A DNA stretch of 64,000 nt, from NCBI RefSeq assembly GCF_015223195.1, contig NZ_JADFUA010000006.1, positions 62,001 through 126,000 of the forward strand. Reading direction: 5' to 3'. Below are positions 1-8,239 of the stretch, piece after piece. The first letter of the stretch is position 1; every line of letters starts with the position of its first letter. The translations under genes and the position numbers were made by a program. The notes beneath the pieces are model-generated. The model was not told the DNA's origin, searched no databases, and saw nothing but the letters and a program-made list of their open reading frames with translations. The DNA is from Chitinilyticum piscinae. GTDB taxonomy: Bacteria > Pseudomonadota > Gammaproteobacteria > Burkholderiales > Chitinibacteraceae.

Positions 1-263
1 ACATCGGCCAGCCATTGCCGCATGCCTAGCGTATAGCGTGTCAGCACCGAATCCCCGGCAACCCTCGGGTGCTGGCTAATGAAGGCGAGCACCAGTTCGG
101 CACGCCGGCAGGCGGCTGGCAATGACGCGCGCAGCTCGTCCTCTTCTGTTGGTACGGCATCGGCTAGCAGCACGCGGAAGAACGCGGGATAGCGGTGACT
201 GGCCTCGGCGAGTGCTTCGCCGCCGTTCGGGTTTTCAACACCGAGTTCTAGTAATTCCGGCAT
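1..263 (-). CDS. hypothetical protein, 3' end outside window
   Basis: An open frame starts with ATG at 263 on the minus strand and runs off the left edge, giving the first 87 residues (MPELLELGVENPNGGE...). The visible part has acidic and alanine-rich stretches, no signal peptide and no membrane segment. I recognise no family. It follows the ynbC-like gene by 45 bp in the same direction, so it may be the next gene of the lipid operon. It does not look like the PAP2 phosphatase YnbD that follows ynbC in E. coli. Confidence 0.55.
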   Translation of the reverse strand, partial: MPELLELGVENPNGGEALAEASHRYPAFFRVLLADAVPTEEDELRASLPAACRRAELVLAFISQHPRVAGDSVLTRYTLGMRQWLAD

Positions 264-308
264 GGGCTGTTTCTCGGGTATATCCGTGCGGCCTTTTACT
301 TGTAATGG

Positions 309-2129
309 TTATGCGCTTATGGGGTTTCGGGTATCCGAATCGGCGGCGCTGTCTGTGCTGGCGTTGACCGCAGCAGGGGCGCTAAGGCGGCGGCGTGCCA
401 GCGACACTGTGAACACACCCCATTCATCAATGCGCTGCTCCAGCTTTTCAAAGCCGGCGGCTTCGACGAGCTGATCCATTTCCTGCTGCGTGCGCCGGCG
501 CATCACCCAGGCTTTGCCGTCCTTGTGGCTGGTGAGCGTGCGTGCGATGAGTTCGATCTGCGGGTGCCAGGGCTGGTTGGTGTAGACCAGATAGCCGCCT
601 TCCGGCACTGCATCGGCAAGCCCTGCCAGCGAGTCGCGGATCGGCCCGTTTTCAGGGAATAGTTCGTACAGGCCGGAGACCACCGCCAGCGTGGGTCTGG
701 GTTCCAGCGTGGCCAGGCTCTCGTGATCGAAGGCGTTGCCCTTGGCGAAGCGGGCGATGTGCTGCATGCCGCGGTCGATGATCATCTGCTGGCCTGCCTG
801 CACATTGATGTCGCTGTAGTCGCGCAGCAGGATGCTGGTGACGGGCAGGCGGTTTTTGGTGATGGCATCCATGATGTAGCGGCCATGGCCGGCGGCAATG
901 TCGACGATGCGGATCTCGCGGCCTGCTTCGTCGAGCTTGCGGATGGCCTTCGCGATCAGTTCTTCCAGATTGATTTTGCGCTGGCGGATGCCTTTCCAGC
1001 CGACGCTATCCAGATACGCCCGGTCACCGAGCTTGCCCAAGAGCGTCGTGCCCCGGGCTTCGTTGCGGTACACGTAATCCAGTGTGCTGCCCGAATCGAA
1101 GCCGGTCGTGAGTCCCAGTTTCACGCCTTCGGAGAGCTGGCCGAGGGTGGCGAGGGAGCGGCGGCTGATGCCGAACTGCCAGCGCTTGGGGCTGGTGATG
1201 GGAAGTGGCTGTTGCAGGGCGGCATACTCCGCGTGGGTGTAGCCGCCTTCATCGGCATGCAACAGGTCCGTCTGTGGTACGCCGGCTTCGGCGCGGGCAA
1301 TGAAGTCACGGATGTGCGCGAACGCTTTCTCGCGCTCCAGCTCGCCCAGCGTGTCATGGTAGAAGCCCGGCAGCACGTGCTTTTCCTTTACGCTGCTACC
1401 CAGTCGCTCGAAAAACTGGTGTTGCGGCTCGTGGTGGACGACCCAGTCGTCACCGGAAATCAGTACTTGCGTCGGGACAGTAATCGCGCCGGCATCCGCG
1501 ATGATGCGCTCGGCGGTGTCGTAGAGTGCCAGCAGGATGTTGACCGAAATGGGGCGGGTAATCAGCGGATCGGTGTTGTAGCTGGCGATGCGCTCGGGAT
1601 CGTGGGTGAGGTATTTGGCCTTCACATAGGAATTGACGAAGAAATTGCCACGCAGCTTTTCCAGCAGCTTCAGCCCCGGGCGGGCAGCCGGCACATACAG
1701 CTTGACCTTGAAGGCCGGCGAGGCGAGCACCAGCGCACGGATTTTGGGCGCGTAATCGTGCACCCAGGCGGCGGCCAGCACCGCGCCGACGCTTTGCGCG
1801 ATGACGATGATGTCTTCCGGACGATAGCCGTATTCGAGGCCGATGTGCTGGATGAAGCAATCCAGATCGCGGATGGTCGTGCCCATGCTCGGCGAGAAAC
1901 CACGCGGGCCGTCATTGCGGCCATGGCCGCGGCAATCCCAGGCGAAGCAGGGCGTATCGGCGTAGCCCAGCTCGTCGACAATGTGCTGCAGCCGGCCCGA
2001 GTGTTCGTGGCCACGGTGCAGCAGCACGATGGCGCGGCGCGGGCCGCCTTCACTCACGGCTGGCCAGTGGCGGTAGAAAAGCTCGCTGTTGTCGAAGGTG
2101 GTAAAGCGGGTCTCGATGGCGGTACGCAT
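309..2129 (-). CDS. bifunctional alpha/beta hydrolase / SAM-dependent methyltransferase (YnbC-like)
   Basis: This 606-residue protein has two domains. Residues about 25-295 are an alpha/beta hydrolase of the lysophospholipase/serine-aminopeptidase type, with an oxyanion region LLHRGHEHS and a nucleophile elbow AQSVG, where Ala replaces the first Gly of GxSxG. Residues about 360-590 hold a class I methyltransferase with the SAM motif VDIAAGHGRY. The same fusion is known as E. coli YnbC; its substrate is unknown but presumably lipid-related. I chose ATG 2129 because AAGGAG lies 12 nt upstream; an earlier ATG at 2174 would overlap the acyltransferase gene. It is the last recognised gene of a four-gene minus-strand lipid cluster. 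Confidence 0.85.
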   Translation of the reverse strand: MRTAIETRFTTFDNSELFYRHWPAVSEGGPRRAIVLLHRGHEHSGRLQHIVDELGYADTPCFAWDCRGHGRNDGPRGFSPSMGTTIRDLDCFIQHIGLEYGYRPEDIIVIAQSVGAVLAAAWVHDYAPKIRALVLASPAFKVKLYVPAARPGLKLLEKLRGNFFVNSYVKAKYLTHDPERIASYNTDPLITRPISVNILLALYDTAERIIADAGAITVPTQVLISGDDWVVHHEPQHQFFERLGSSVKEKHVLPGFYHDTLGELEREKAFAHIRDFIARAEAGVPQTDLLHADEGGYTHAEYAALQQPLPITSPKRWQFGISRRSLATLGQLSEGVKLGLTTGFDSGSTLDYVYRNEARGTTLLGKLGDRAYLDSVGWKGIRQRKINLEELIAKAIRKLDEAGREIRIVDIAAGHGRYIMDAITKNRLPVTSILLRDYSDINVQAGQQMIIDRGMQHIARFAKGNAFDHESLATLEPRPTLAVVSGLYELFPENGPIRDSLAGLADAVPEGGYLVYTNQPWHPQIELIARTLTSHKDGKAWVMRRRTQQEMDQLVEAAGFEKLEQRIDEWGVFTVSLARRRLSAPAAVNASTDSAADSDTRNPISA

Positions 2130-2170
2130 ACGTCGTTGACTCCTTGGTGTTTGAGGTATTGCTCTGTGGC

Positions 2171-2812
2171 TCAATCGTTATCGAGTCGAGCGGGCAATAC
2201 CTTCTCGCGTAATTGCAGAAGGCAATCACGCAATTCCTGCTTGAAAGCCTGGCGGTTGTCCTGCCAGTAATGGGCATGGCCGACGGCCACATCGACAAAG
2301 AACGGAATGGGTAGCCACTGGCCGCGCCCCAGCGCGCGACCAAGGCCGTGCATGTACACCGGAATGACCGGTGCCTGCGGGAATTCACCGGCCAGATGCC
2401 AGATGCCGGATTTCACCTCTGACAGCACCTCCGGTTCACCGCGCGTGCCTTCGGGAAACAGGATCAGGATGCGGCCGTCGGCCAGCGCCTCGCGACAGCC
2501 GGCCAGCGGATCGTCGCCCTTTTTGCTGCCGCGCTTGACCGGGATGATGCCGACCACCTGCGTGGCAAACCATGCCATGGCGCGGTTTTTCAGGAAGTAG
2601 TCGGCTGCGGCCGCCGGCTGGACATGGCGGATGCGCCCCAGCGGGAACAGCGCATACAGCGTCAGGATGTCCAGATGGCTGTTGTGGTTCGCCACCACAA
2701 TCGCCGGGCCGGTCAGCGGCAGGCGCTCCTGATGGCGCACGGTGAGCCCCAGCCAGAGTTTGACCACCGGCCGGGCAACGAGCAAAACGAATAACACACG
2801 CAGCCAGGGCAT
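2171..2812 (-). CDS. PlsC-like 1-acyl-sn-glycerol-3-phosphate acyltransferase family protein
   Basis: This 213-residue membrane-associated acyltransferase has the HX4D catalytic motif (NHNSHLD) near residue 47 and the glycerophosphate-binding motif FPEGTRG near residue 125. The N-terminus is one hydrophobic segment. Members move an acyl chain from acyl-ACP or acyl-CoA to a lysolipid at the inner membrane. Start ATG 2812 follows the stop of the CdsA-like gene by 2 nt; the frame is open further upstream, but that part lies inside the neighbour. The gene sits between the ynbB-like and ynbC-like genes, a position empty in the E. coli ynb operon. Its exact acceptor is unknown, and it may be a paralogue of the housekeeping PlsC. 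Confidence 0.88.
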   Translation of the reverse strand: MPWLRVLFVLLVARPVVKLWLGLTVRHQERLPLTGPAIVVANHNSHLDILTLYALFPLGRIRHVQPAAAADYFLKNRAMAWFATQVVGIIPVKRGSKKGDDPLAGCREALADGRILILFPEGTRGEPEVLSEVKSGIWHLAGEFPQAPVIPVYMHGLGRALGRGQWLPIPFFVDVAVGHAHYWQDNRQAFKQELRDCLLQLREKVLPARLDND

Positions 2813-2814
2813 GA

Positions 2815-3774
2815 TCAGAAGTAGAGATAACGCACGAAGTGGAAGAACAGTGGTGCGGTGTAGGTCAGTGAATCCAGCCGGTCCAGAATGCCGCCGTGGC
2901 CGGGCAGCAACTGGCCGGAATCCTTTACGCCGATGTCGCGTTTCACTGCCGAGATGACGATGTCGCCGATAAAGCCGGTGGTGCCGATCAACAGGCCGGC
3001 CAGGGCGCAATGCAGCGGCGCCATCGGGGTGAGGTAGGGGCCGATCAGCCAGGCCAGCAGTGTGGTGGTGGCGGCGCCGCCCAGCAGTCCGCCCAGCGTC
3101 TTGTTCGGGCTGACCTTGGGGGCCACCTTGATGCGGCCGATGCTCTTGCCCCACAGGTATTGCGCCACATCGTTGCTTTGCGTGAGTGCGACAACAAAGA
3201 ACAGCAGCATCGCACCGGTAGCGATGTCGCCCTTGTGGACGGTTTCAGGCAGGATCAGCAGTGCCGGCAGGTGCGAAATGCAGAAGACGGTGAGCATGAC
3301 GGCCCATTGCAGGCTGGACGCTGCGCGCAGGAAGCCCTTCGTTTCGCCGATCAGCACCATGCGCATCGGCAGGAACAGGAAGACATACACCGGGATAAAG
3401 ATGATGAACATGCCGTACCAGGTGATGTGAATCCAGTAGTACTGCAGCGGGATGGTCAGGTAGGCCCAGAACAGCACCACATGATCGGCCTCGCGGGTGG
3501 TCGTCAGCGTGAGAAATTCCTTCAGCGCGAGGAAACTGATCAGCGCGAAGACCAGCAGGGCCAGTCCCTTGCTGCCGATCAGGCTGAGCGAGAAAAAGCC
3601 GACGATCCACCACCAGGTGCGCACGCGCAGCTTGAGTTCGGTCCAGTTCTTTTCCGGCTTGCGAGCGCTCAGGATGGCAATGGTCAGTGTGGCAACCAGC
3701 AGCAGGATGACGACCCCGCCCAGCGCCCATTGCAGCGGTACGGGGAGGGCCAGCGTAGCAAACCAGTCAGTCAT
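2815..3774 (-). CDS. CdsA-family phosphatidate cytidylyltransferase (YnbB-like)
   Basis: This 319-residue polytopic membrane protein carries the CTP-transferase signature near the C-terminus: SAVKRD, then KDSGQLLPGHGG and ILDRLDSL, with the Asp residues that bind metal and CTP. CdsA enzymes make CDP-diacylglycerol from phosphatidic acid and CTP. Start ATG 3774 overlaps the stop of the upstream ynbA-like gene by 8 bp, implying translational coupling. Next to a CDP-alcohol phosphatidyltransferase and an acyltransferase, it matches the ynbA-ynbB pair of E. coli, so I take it as the accessory paralogue rather than the essential CdsA. The substrate may differ from ordinary phosphatidate. Confidence 0.87.
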   Translation of the reverse strand: MTDWFATLALPVPLQWALGGVVILLLVATLTIAILSARKPEKNWTELKLRVRTWWWIVGFFSLSLIGSKGLALLVFALISFLALKEFLTLTTTREADHVVLFWAYLTIPLQYYWIHITWYGMFIIFIPVYVFLFLPMRMVLIGETKGFLRAASSLQWAVMLTVFCISHLPALLILPETVHKGDIATGAMLLFFVVALTQSNDVAQYLWGKSIGRIKVAPKVSPNKTLGGLLGGAATTTLLAWLIGPYLTPMAPLHCALAGLLIGTTGFIGDIVISAVKRDIGVKDSGQLLPGHGGILDRLDSLTYTAPLFFHFVRYLYF

Positions 3775-4378
3775 GCTGCACCTCGCGCAGGATCTGGCGT
3801 GCACGGTTCACGCAGGTCACCAGCAGTAGAGCCAGCATGGCCAGCATCGCCCACAGCAGCAGCAGCGATCCCAGTCCGGCAAAGGCCTGCACCAGCGCCA
3901 GGGCACCCAGTAGCGTGGCGCGATCGCTCTTGCCCATCGGGCCGTCGTAGCGGCGACTGGCCTTGAGCATGGGGCCCAGTACGCCGATGTACTCGCTGAC
4001 CACGGCGAAAAAAGCGACGGCCAGCACCAGCCACGCCGTTTGGGCATGCAGCAGGGCGAAGGGAATGAAGAGCGCGGTGTCGGAAACGATATCGCAGACT
4101 TCGTTGTAGATGCCGCCCAGTGCCGATTGCTGGCCGTGCTCGCGCGCCAGCATGCCGTCAATGGCATTCAGTGCCATGCGCACAAACAGCAGCACGGGCA
4201 GGATCAGCCAGCCCTGCGGTGGCAACGCAGCAAAGGTCAGGGTGCCAGCCACGGCCAGTGAAAGCAGCATGGCCAGCAGGGTGATCTGGTTGGCGGTAAC
4301 GCCGGCGCGCGCCAGCGTGTTGGTGAGCGGGCGCAGCAGCGCCTGAAAGCGCGGTTTGAGTTGATACACACTGGGCAT
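3767..4378 (-). CDS. CDP-alcohol phosphatidyltransferase family protein (YnbA-like)
   Basis: This 203-residue membrane protein has the CDP-alcohol phosphatidyltransferase core near residues 79-105. The usual pattern is DxxDGxxAR-x8-GxxxDxxxD. Here it reads NAIDGMLAR, then eight residues, GGIY, NEVC and D, so the first and third acidic residues are Asn. From memory E. coli YnbA has the same two substitutions, which supports assignment to that subfamily. ATG 4378 is preferred over ATG 4408 because it aligns with the YnbA N-terminus (YQLKPRFQ) and has AAGG a short way upstream. It is the first gene of the cluster. Its alcohol substrate is unknown. Confidence 0.85.
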   Translation of the reverse strand: MPSVYQLKPRFQALLRPLTNTLARAGVTANQITLLAMLLSLAVAGTLTFAALPPQGWLILPVLLFVRMALNAIDGMLAREHGQQSALGGIYNEVCDIVSDTALFIPFALLHAQTAWLVLAVAFFAVVSEYIGVLGPMLKASRRYDGPMGKSDRATLLGALALVQAFAGLGSLLLLWAMLAMLALLLVTCVNRARQILREVQHD

Positions 4379-4461
4379 GGGAGAAGCCTTGTCAGAAACT
4401 GACGGCATTCATACCACGCCACCAAGTTAAGCCGCAATGAAATCGCTCATGCCATTGGCAA

Positions 4462-4486
4462 AAGCGGCATGACTTAAGCCGCTTTG
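4462..4486 (-). terminator. weak hairpin after cysB
   Basis: AAAGCGGC and GCCGCTTT form an 8-bp stem around a 9-nt loop, 26 bp beyond the cysB stop. On the minus strand it is followed only by a short T run, so it is a weak terminator candidate between cysB and the lipid cluster. Confidence 0.4.
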
Positions 4487-4511
4487 GCTCGGCAGATGAG
4501 CTGTTTCAGGC

Positions 4512-5468
4512 TTACTCGTCGTCGCTTGCCATGTCCTCGTCTGCTGCGCAGAGGAGGGCATTTTGTACCACTTGCCGGGTCAGGTGCGGGGCGAACAGTT
4601 CGATGAAATCGTAGGCATAGCCACGCAGGTAGGCATCTTTGCGGATGCCGATGTGGGTGGTCGATTTCTCGAACAGGTGGCTGGCGTCAATGGCTTCCAG
4701 GCCGAGATCGCGCTCCGGTTCGAAGGCCATGCTGGCCAGAATGCCGATGCCCAGCCCCAGTCCGACATAGGTCTTGATGACGTCGGAGTCGATGGCGGTC
4801 AGAACCACATTGGGCTCCAGCCCTGCATCCGCAAAAGCGCGGTTGATCTTGGAGCGGCCGGCAAAGGCAAAGTCATACGTGATCAACGGGTAAGCAGCGA
4901 CATCCGCGAGCGTGATCGGGCGGCCCAGACGGGGCAGCGGATGGCCGCTGGTGACGACAATGCAGCGGTTCCAGTCGTAACACGACAGCATCGCCAGTTC
5001 GGAGTAATGATCGATCCCCTCGGTGGCGATGGCGATGTCGGCCTGGCCTTCAACGACCATTTCACTGATCTGCGTCGGACTGCCCTGTTTGATTGACAGG
5101 CTGACCTTGGGGTATTTCTCCAGAAAGGCGTGCACCACTGGTGGCAGCGCGTAGCGCGCCTGGGTGTGGGTGGTGGCGATGGTCAGGCTGCCGCCTTCGA
5201 CGTTGACGAACTCTTCGCCGATCTGCTTGAGATTGCGTGCCTGCATGAGCATCTGTTCGGCGATGCGCAGGATTTCGCGCCCCGGCGGAGTGACGTCGAC
5301 GACCCGCTTGCCGTTGCGGATGAAGATCTGGACGCCCAGTTCGTCTTCCAGCAGGCGGATCTGCTTGGAGATGCCAGGTTGCGAGGTGTGCAGCTTTTCT
5401 GCCGCCAGCGAGACATTCAGGCCCTGTTTGGCCACTTCGACCAGATAGCGTAGTTGCTGCAGTTTCAT
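4512..5468 (-). CDS. cysB: LysR-type sulfur-assimilation regulator CysB
   Basis: This 318-residue LysR-family activator has an N-terminal winged helix (MKLQQLRYLVEVAKQG, then TSQPGISKQI as recognition helix) and a C-terminal periplasmic-binding-protein-like effector domain. Residues such as TTHTQARYALP and KQGSPTQI around 100-135 match the acetylserine/sulfate pocket of CysB/Cbl proteins. CysB activates cysteine biosynthesis genes under sulfur limitation. ATG 5468 is chosen with GAGG nine nt upstream; an in-frame GTG lies two codons earlier. It is divergent from a TauE/SafE exporter and close to cysH, both plausible targets. A Cbl paralogue cannot be excluded. Confidence 0.88.
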   Translation of the reverse strand: MKLQQLRYLVEVAKQGLNVSLAAEKLHTSQPGISKQIRLLEDELGVQIFIRNGKRVVDVTPPGREILRIAEQMLMQARNLKQIGEEFVNVEGGSLTIATTHTQARYALPPVVHAFLEKYPKVSLSIKQGSPTQISEMVVEGQADIAIATEGIDHYSELAMLSCYDWNRCIVVTSGHPLPRLGRPITLADVAAYPLITYDFAFAGRSKINRAFADAGLEPNVVLTAIDSDVIKTYVGLGLGIGILASMAFEPERDLGLEAIDASHLFEKSTTHIGIRKDAYLRGYAYDFIELFAPHLTRQVVQNALLCAADEDMASDDE

Positions 5469-5601
5469 GGCCACCTCTAAAGCATGATCGGTTATTAAGG
5501 GTGAACGACTATTTATAACGGAGTATATGCCCGCTTTGTTATCATGTCAGCAGGCCGCAGCAAGACGGCCTTGCTTATTTTGCAATTCAGATAGGGCTGC
5601 C

Positions 5602-6399
5602 ATGGAATACGCGTACATCATTGCCGGCTTTGCCGTGAGCTTCATCGTCGGAATGACTGGCGTGGGTGGCGGCTCGCTGATGACGCCGCTGCTGTTGTGG
5701 ATGGGGGTGACCCCGGCGACAGCGGTAGGCACTGATCTGCTGTATGCCGCGATTACCAAATCCAGTGGCGTTGTGGCGCATCAGCGCAACCGCAATATCG
5801 ACTGGCGCATTACCGGCTGGCTGGCGCTGGGCAGTGTGCCGGCTGCAGCTATCACGGTCGTAACCCTGCATTTTCTGCACGCTGACACCAAGTTCGTGAA
5901 TCTGATCATCAAGCTGTCGCTGGGGATTGCCCTGCTGCTGACCGCGGCGGCGCTGGTGTTCAAAAAGGCGCTGCTGGCGCTGGCCCAGCGTCACGCCGCC
6001 GACTGGCTGAATCTGCCGCAGCGCAAGCTCAATGCTGCCACCTGTGTGGTTGGGGTGGTGCTCGGCGTCATTGTCACGCTGTCGTCGATCGGTGCTGGTG
6101 CGCTGGGCACACTGGCGCTGTTTCTGCTTTATCCGCTGTTGCAGACCAACCGTCTGGTCGGTACGGAAATCGCACATGCTGTGCCGCTCACTCTCGTGGC
6201 GGGTCTTGGTCATGCCGGCTTGGGTAACATCGACTGGGTATTGCTTGGTACGCTGCTGATCGGGTCAATTCCAGGCATATACCTGGGTAGTCAGCTGACC
6301 GGTCGCATCCCCGACAAAGTGCTGCGCCCGGCGCTGGCGACCATGCTGGTGGTCGTCGGCGTGACCCTGGTCAAGCCTGCGTTCGCTGCCTTGTTATAA
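5602..6399 (+). CDS. TauE/SafE-family sulfite (organosulfonate) exporter
   Basis: This 265-residue inner-membrane protein has about eight transmembrane segments in two halves, with the family's early glycine-rich motif GMTGVGGGSLMTPLL and a second-half counterpart near residue 160 (SSIGAGALGTLAL). Members export sulfite, sulfoacetate or related anions. I chose ATG 5602 because the longer frame upstream adds a Cys/Arg-rich stretch atypical for the family. Placement between cysB and cysH suggests it removes sulfite produced during sulfate reduction. The exact substrate is inferred from context only. Confidence 0.85.
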   Translation: MEYAYIIAGFAVSFIVGMTGVGGGSLMTPLLLWMGVTPATAVGTDLLYAAITKSSGVVAHQRNRNIDWRITGWLALGSVPAAAITVVTLHFLHADTKFVNLIIKLSLGIALLLTAAALVFKKALLALAQRHAADWLNLPQRKLNAATCVVGVVLGVIVTLSSIGAGALGTLALFLLYPLLQTNRLVGTEIAHAVPLTLVAGLGHAGLGNIDWVLLGTLLIGSIPGIYLGSQLTGRIPDKVLRPALATMLVVVGVTLVKPAFAALL

Positions 6400-6471
6400 T
6401 TCCGCGCGGCCGTGAAACTGGCCGCCTACTGCGTGCCAGGCACGCCCGCAAGCCAATTCTGGAGACGATAA

Positions 6472-7155
6472 ATGGAACTGTCCGCCAAGCTCGCGCAGAC
6501 ACTGGAAGTCCTGCAGCAGGTTGCTGCTGAATTCAGCCCGGCCGTATTTGCCAATTCCTATGGCGCGGAAGACATGGTGCTGATGGATCTGATTGCCCGG
6601 CACAAGCTGGCGATTGCGGTGTTCTCGCTGGATACCGGTCGCCTGCCGGCGGAGACCTATGCGCTGATGGAAGAGACAGCCAGAAAGTACCCCGATACCC
6701 CCGTGCAGGTGTATTTCCCGAATACTGCAGCGACCGAGCAGTATGTGAATACGCATGGCATCAATGGCTTCTACCAGTCGATCGAGCTGCGCAAGTCCTG
6801 TTGCCACGTGCGCAAGATCGAGCCCCTGCAGCGCGCACTGAAAAACAAAAAGGCCTGGGTTACCGGCTTGCGTCGTCAGCAGTCTCCCACCCGTACCGAT
6901 CTGGGCTTCCGCGAATTCGATGCCGGCAACGGGCTGGAGAAATTCAATCCGCTGATCGAATGGACCGAGAAGGAAGTCTGGGCCTACATCAAGGAAAATG
7001 GTGTGCCCTACAATGCGCTGCATGATCAGCACTATCCGTCGATTGGCTGTGCGCCCTGTACCCGCGCAATCGCGATGGGCGAGGATGTCCGTGCCGGCCG
7101 CTGGTGGTGGGAGGACCCGGAAAACAAGGAATGCGGTCTGCATGTGAAACGCTGA
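6472..7155 (+). CDS. cysH: assimilatory adenylylsulfate (APS) reductase, CysH family
   Basis: This 227-residue reductase has the CC pair (SCCHVRK, near residue 110) and the CxxC (GCAPC, near residue 193) that bind a [4Fe-4S] cluster, which marks the APS-using rather than PAPS-only branch. The C-terminal ECGLH holds the catalytic cysteine that forms the thiosulfonate intermediate. The nucleotide-binding region includes SLDTGRLPAET. It reduces APS to sulfite with thioredoxin in the cytoplasm. GGAG eight nt before ATG 6472 supports the start. It lies 72 bp after the exporter gene and ends before a strong terminator, so the two may be co-transcribed. Confidence 0.92.
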   Translation: MELSAKLAQTLEVLQQVAAEFSPAVFANSYGAEDMVLMDLIARHKLAIAVFSLDTGRLPAETYALMEETARKYPDTPVQVYFPNTAATEQYVNTHGINGFYQSIELRKSCCHVRKIEPLQRALKNKKAWVTGLRRQQSPTRTDLGFREFDAGNGLEKFNPLIEWTEKEVWAYIKENGVPYNALHDQHYPSIGCAPCTRAIAMGEDVRAGRWWWEDPENKECGLHVKR

Positions 7156-7179
7156 TCCGTTTCCTATATATATGTAGTG

Positions 7180-7212
7180 ACAACGCCCGGTTCGCCGGGC
7201 GTTGTTGTATTT
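7180..7212 (+). terminator. rho-independent terminator after cysH
   Basis: An 11-bp perfect stem (ACAACGCCCGG/CCGGGCGTTGT) with a TTCG tetraloop, followed by a T-rich tract, begins 25 bp after the cysH stop. Confidence 0.85.
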
Positions 7213-7360
7213 CTCTTGATGCAGGTCGATGAATCATGCTGTCGGCGCTGACGAGATGCGCTGATTGCATTATCGTGTATCACTTAAGTCTGATAAGCGC
7301 CCGTGCGCTCTCACAGAACCTAATAACAACGCAGGCTGCGTAGTCGAAAGGATGAGTCCC

Positions 7361-8239
7361 ATGAGTGAAGTGAAATATCTGATTGGTGTGGATGGTGGCG
7401 GCACCGGTACCCGGATCGCAATTGCCGGACTGGACGGTGTGGAACTGGTGCGTGCCGAAGCGGGCGCGTCGGCTCTGGGGCAGGGGATCGACAAGGCCTG
7501 GACCAATATCACGCTGGCTATCCGTGATGGGTTTGCCAAGCTCGGGCTCAAGGCTGAATTCAGCGAATGCGCCGTGGGTTTCGGTCTCTCCGGTGTTACG
7601 GTCCGCGCCTGGGCGCAGGAGTTTGAAAACAAGAATCCGGGCTTTGCCCGCATTGAAGTTGAAACCGACGGCTTCTCGACACTGCTGGGTGCCCATAATG
7701 GCGCACATGGCGGGATTATCGCGATTGGTACCGGCTCGATTGGTGAGGCCTGGTTGCCGGATGGCACCCGCCTTGAAGTCGGTGGCTGGGGTTTCCCGAC
7801 ATCAGACGAAGGCTCGGGCGCTTATTTGGGCTTGAAGGCGATCAATCATGTGCAGCGCCTGATGGATGGCCGCCGCGAATTGACCGATTTTGGCCGCAAG
7901 CTGCTGTCAATTACTGGTGATACCCGCGAGAAGGTTTTCGAGTGGATGGGCAAAATGAAGCAGGGCGAATGCGCGACCCTCTCTCCGGTGGTGGTCGAGT
8001 TCGGCGAAAAGGATGAAGTTGCCAAATCCTTCCTGCTGGATGCCGGTCGAGAGGTGGAAATCATCGGTCAGGCGCTGCGCAAGAGCGCCCCCGAGCTGCC
8101 GCTGGCCATCTGTGGCGGCGGTCTTTCCGAGGCGCTGCGCCCATACATTCCGGCCGCCTTCCTCGCGAGCACCAGTCGTCCGCAGAAAGATTCCTGTGCC
8201 GGTGCGCTGATCCTGATCCACCGCGCGATGCAGGCCTGA
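7361..8239 (+). CDS. BadF/BadG/BcrA/BcrD-type ATPase, probable N-acetylglucosamine kinase
   Basis: This 292-residue ASKHA-fold kinase has the phosphate-1 motif GVDGGGTGTR at the N-terminus, IAIGTGSIG near residue 125 and CGGGLSEAL near residue 252. BadF/BadG-type kinases include N-acetylglucosamine kinases that make GlcNAc-6-phosphate from ATP and free sugar. ATG 7361 is chosen because AAAGGATGA lies at normal spacing; ATG 7352 would be too close to it. It overlaps the GntR regulator start by one base and precedes a sugar ABC transporter. The amino-sugar assignment rests on family and context; another hexose is possible. Confidence 0.78.
   Translation: MSEVKYLIGVDGGGTGTRIAIAGLDGVELVRAEAGASALGQGIDKAWTNITLAIRDGFAKLGLKAEFSECAVGFGLSGVTVRAWAQEFENKNPGFARIEVETDGFSTLLGAHNGAHGGIIAIGTGSIGEAWLPDGTRLEVGGWGFPTSDEGSGAYLGLKAINHVQRLMDGRRELTDFGRKLLSITGDTREKVFEWMGKMKQGECATLSPVVVEFGEKDEVAKSFLLDAGREVEIIGQALRKSAPELPLAICGGGLSEALRPYIPAAFLASTSRPQKDSCAGALILIHRAMQA

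Noticed and set aside
723-2270. 515-residue plus-strand open frame antisense to the YnbC-like gene
   Set aside because: High-GC shadow. The minus-strand protein has clear hydrolase and methyltransferase motifs; the plus-strand one has none.
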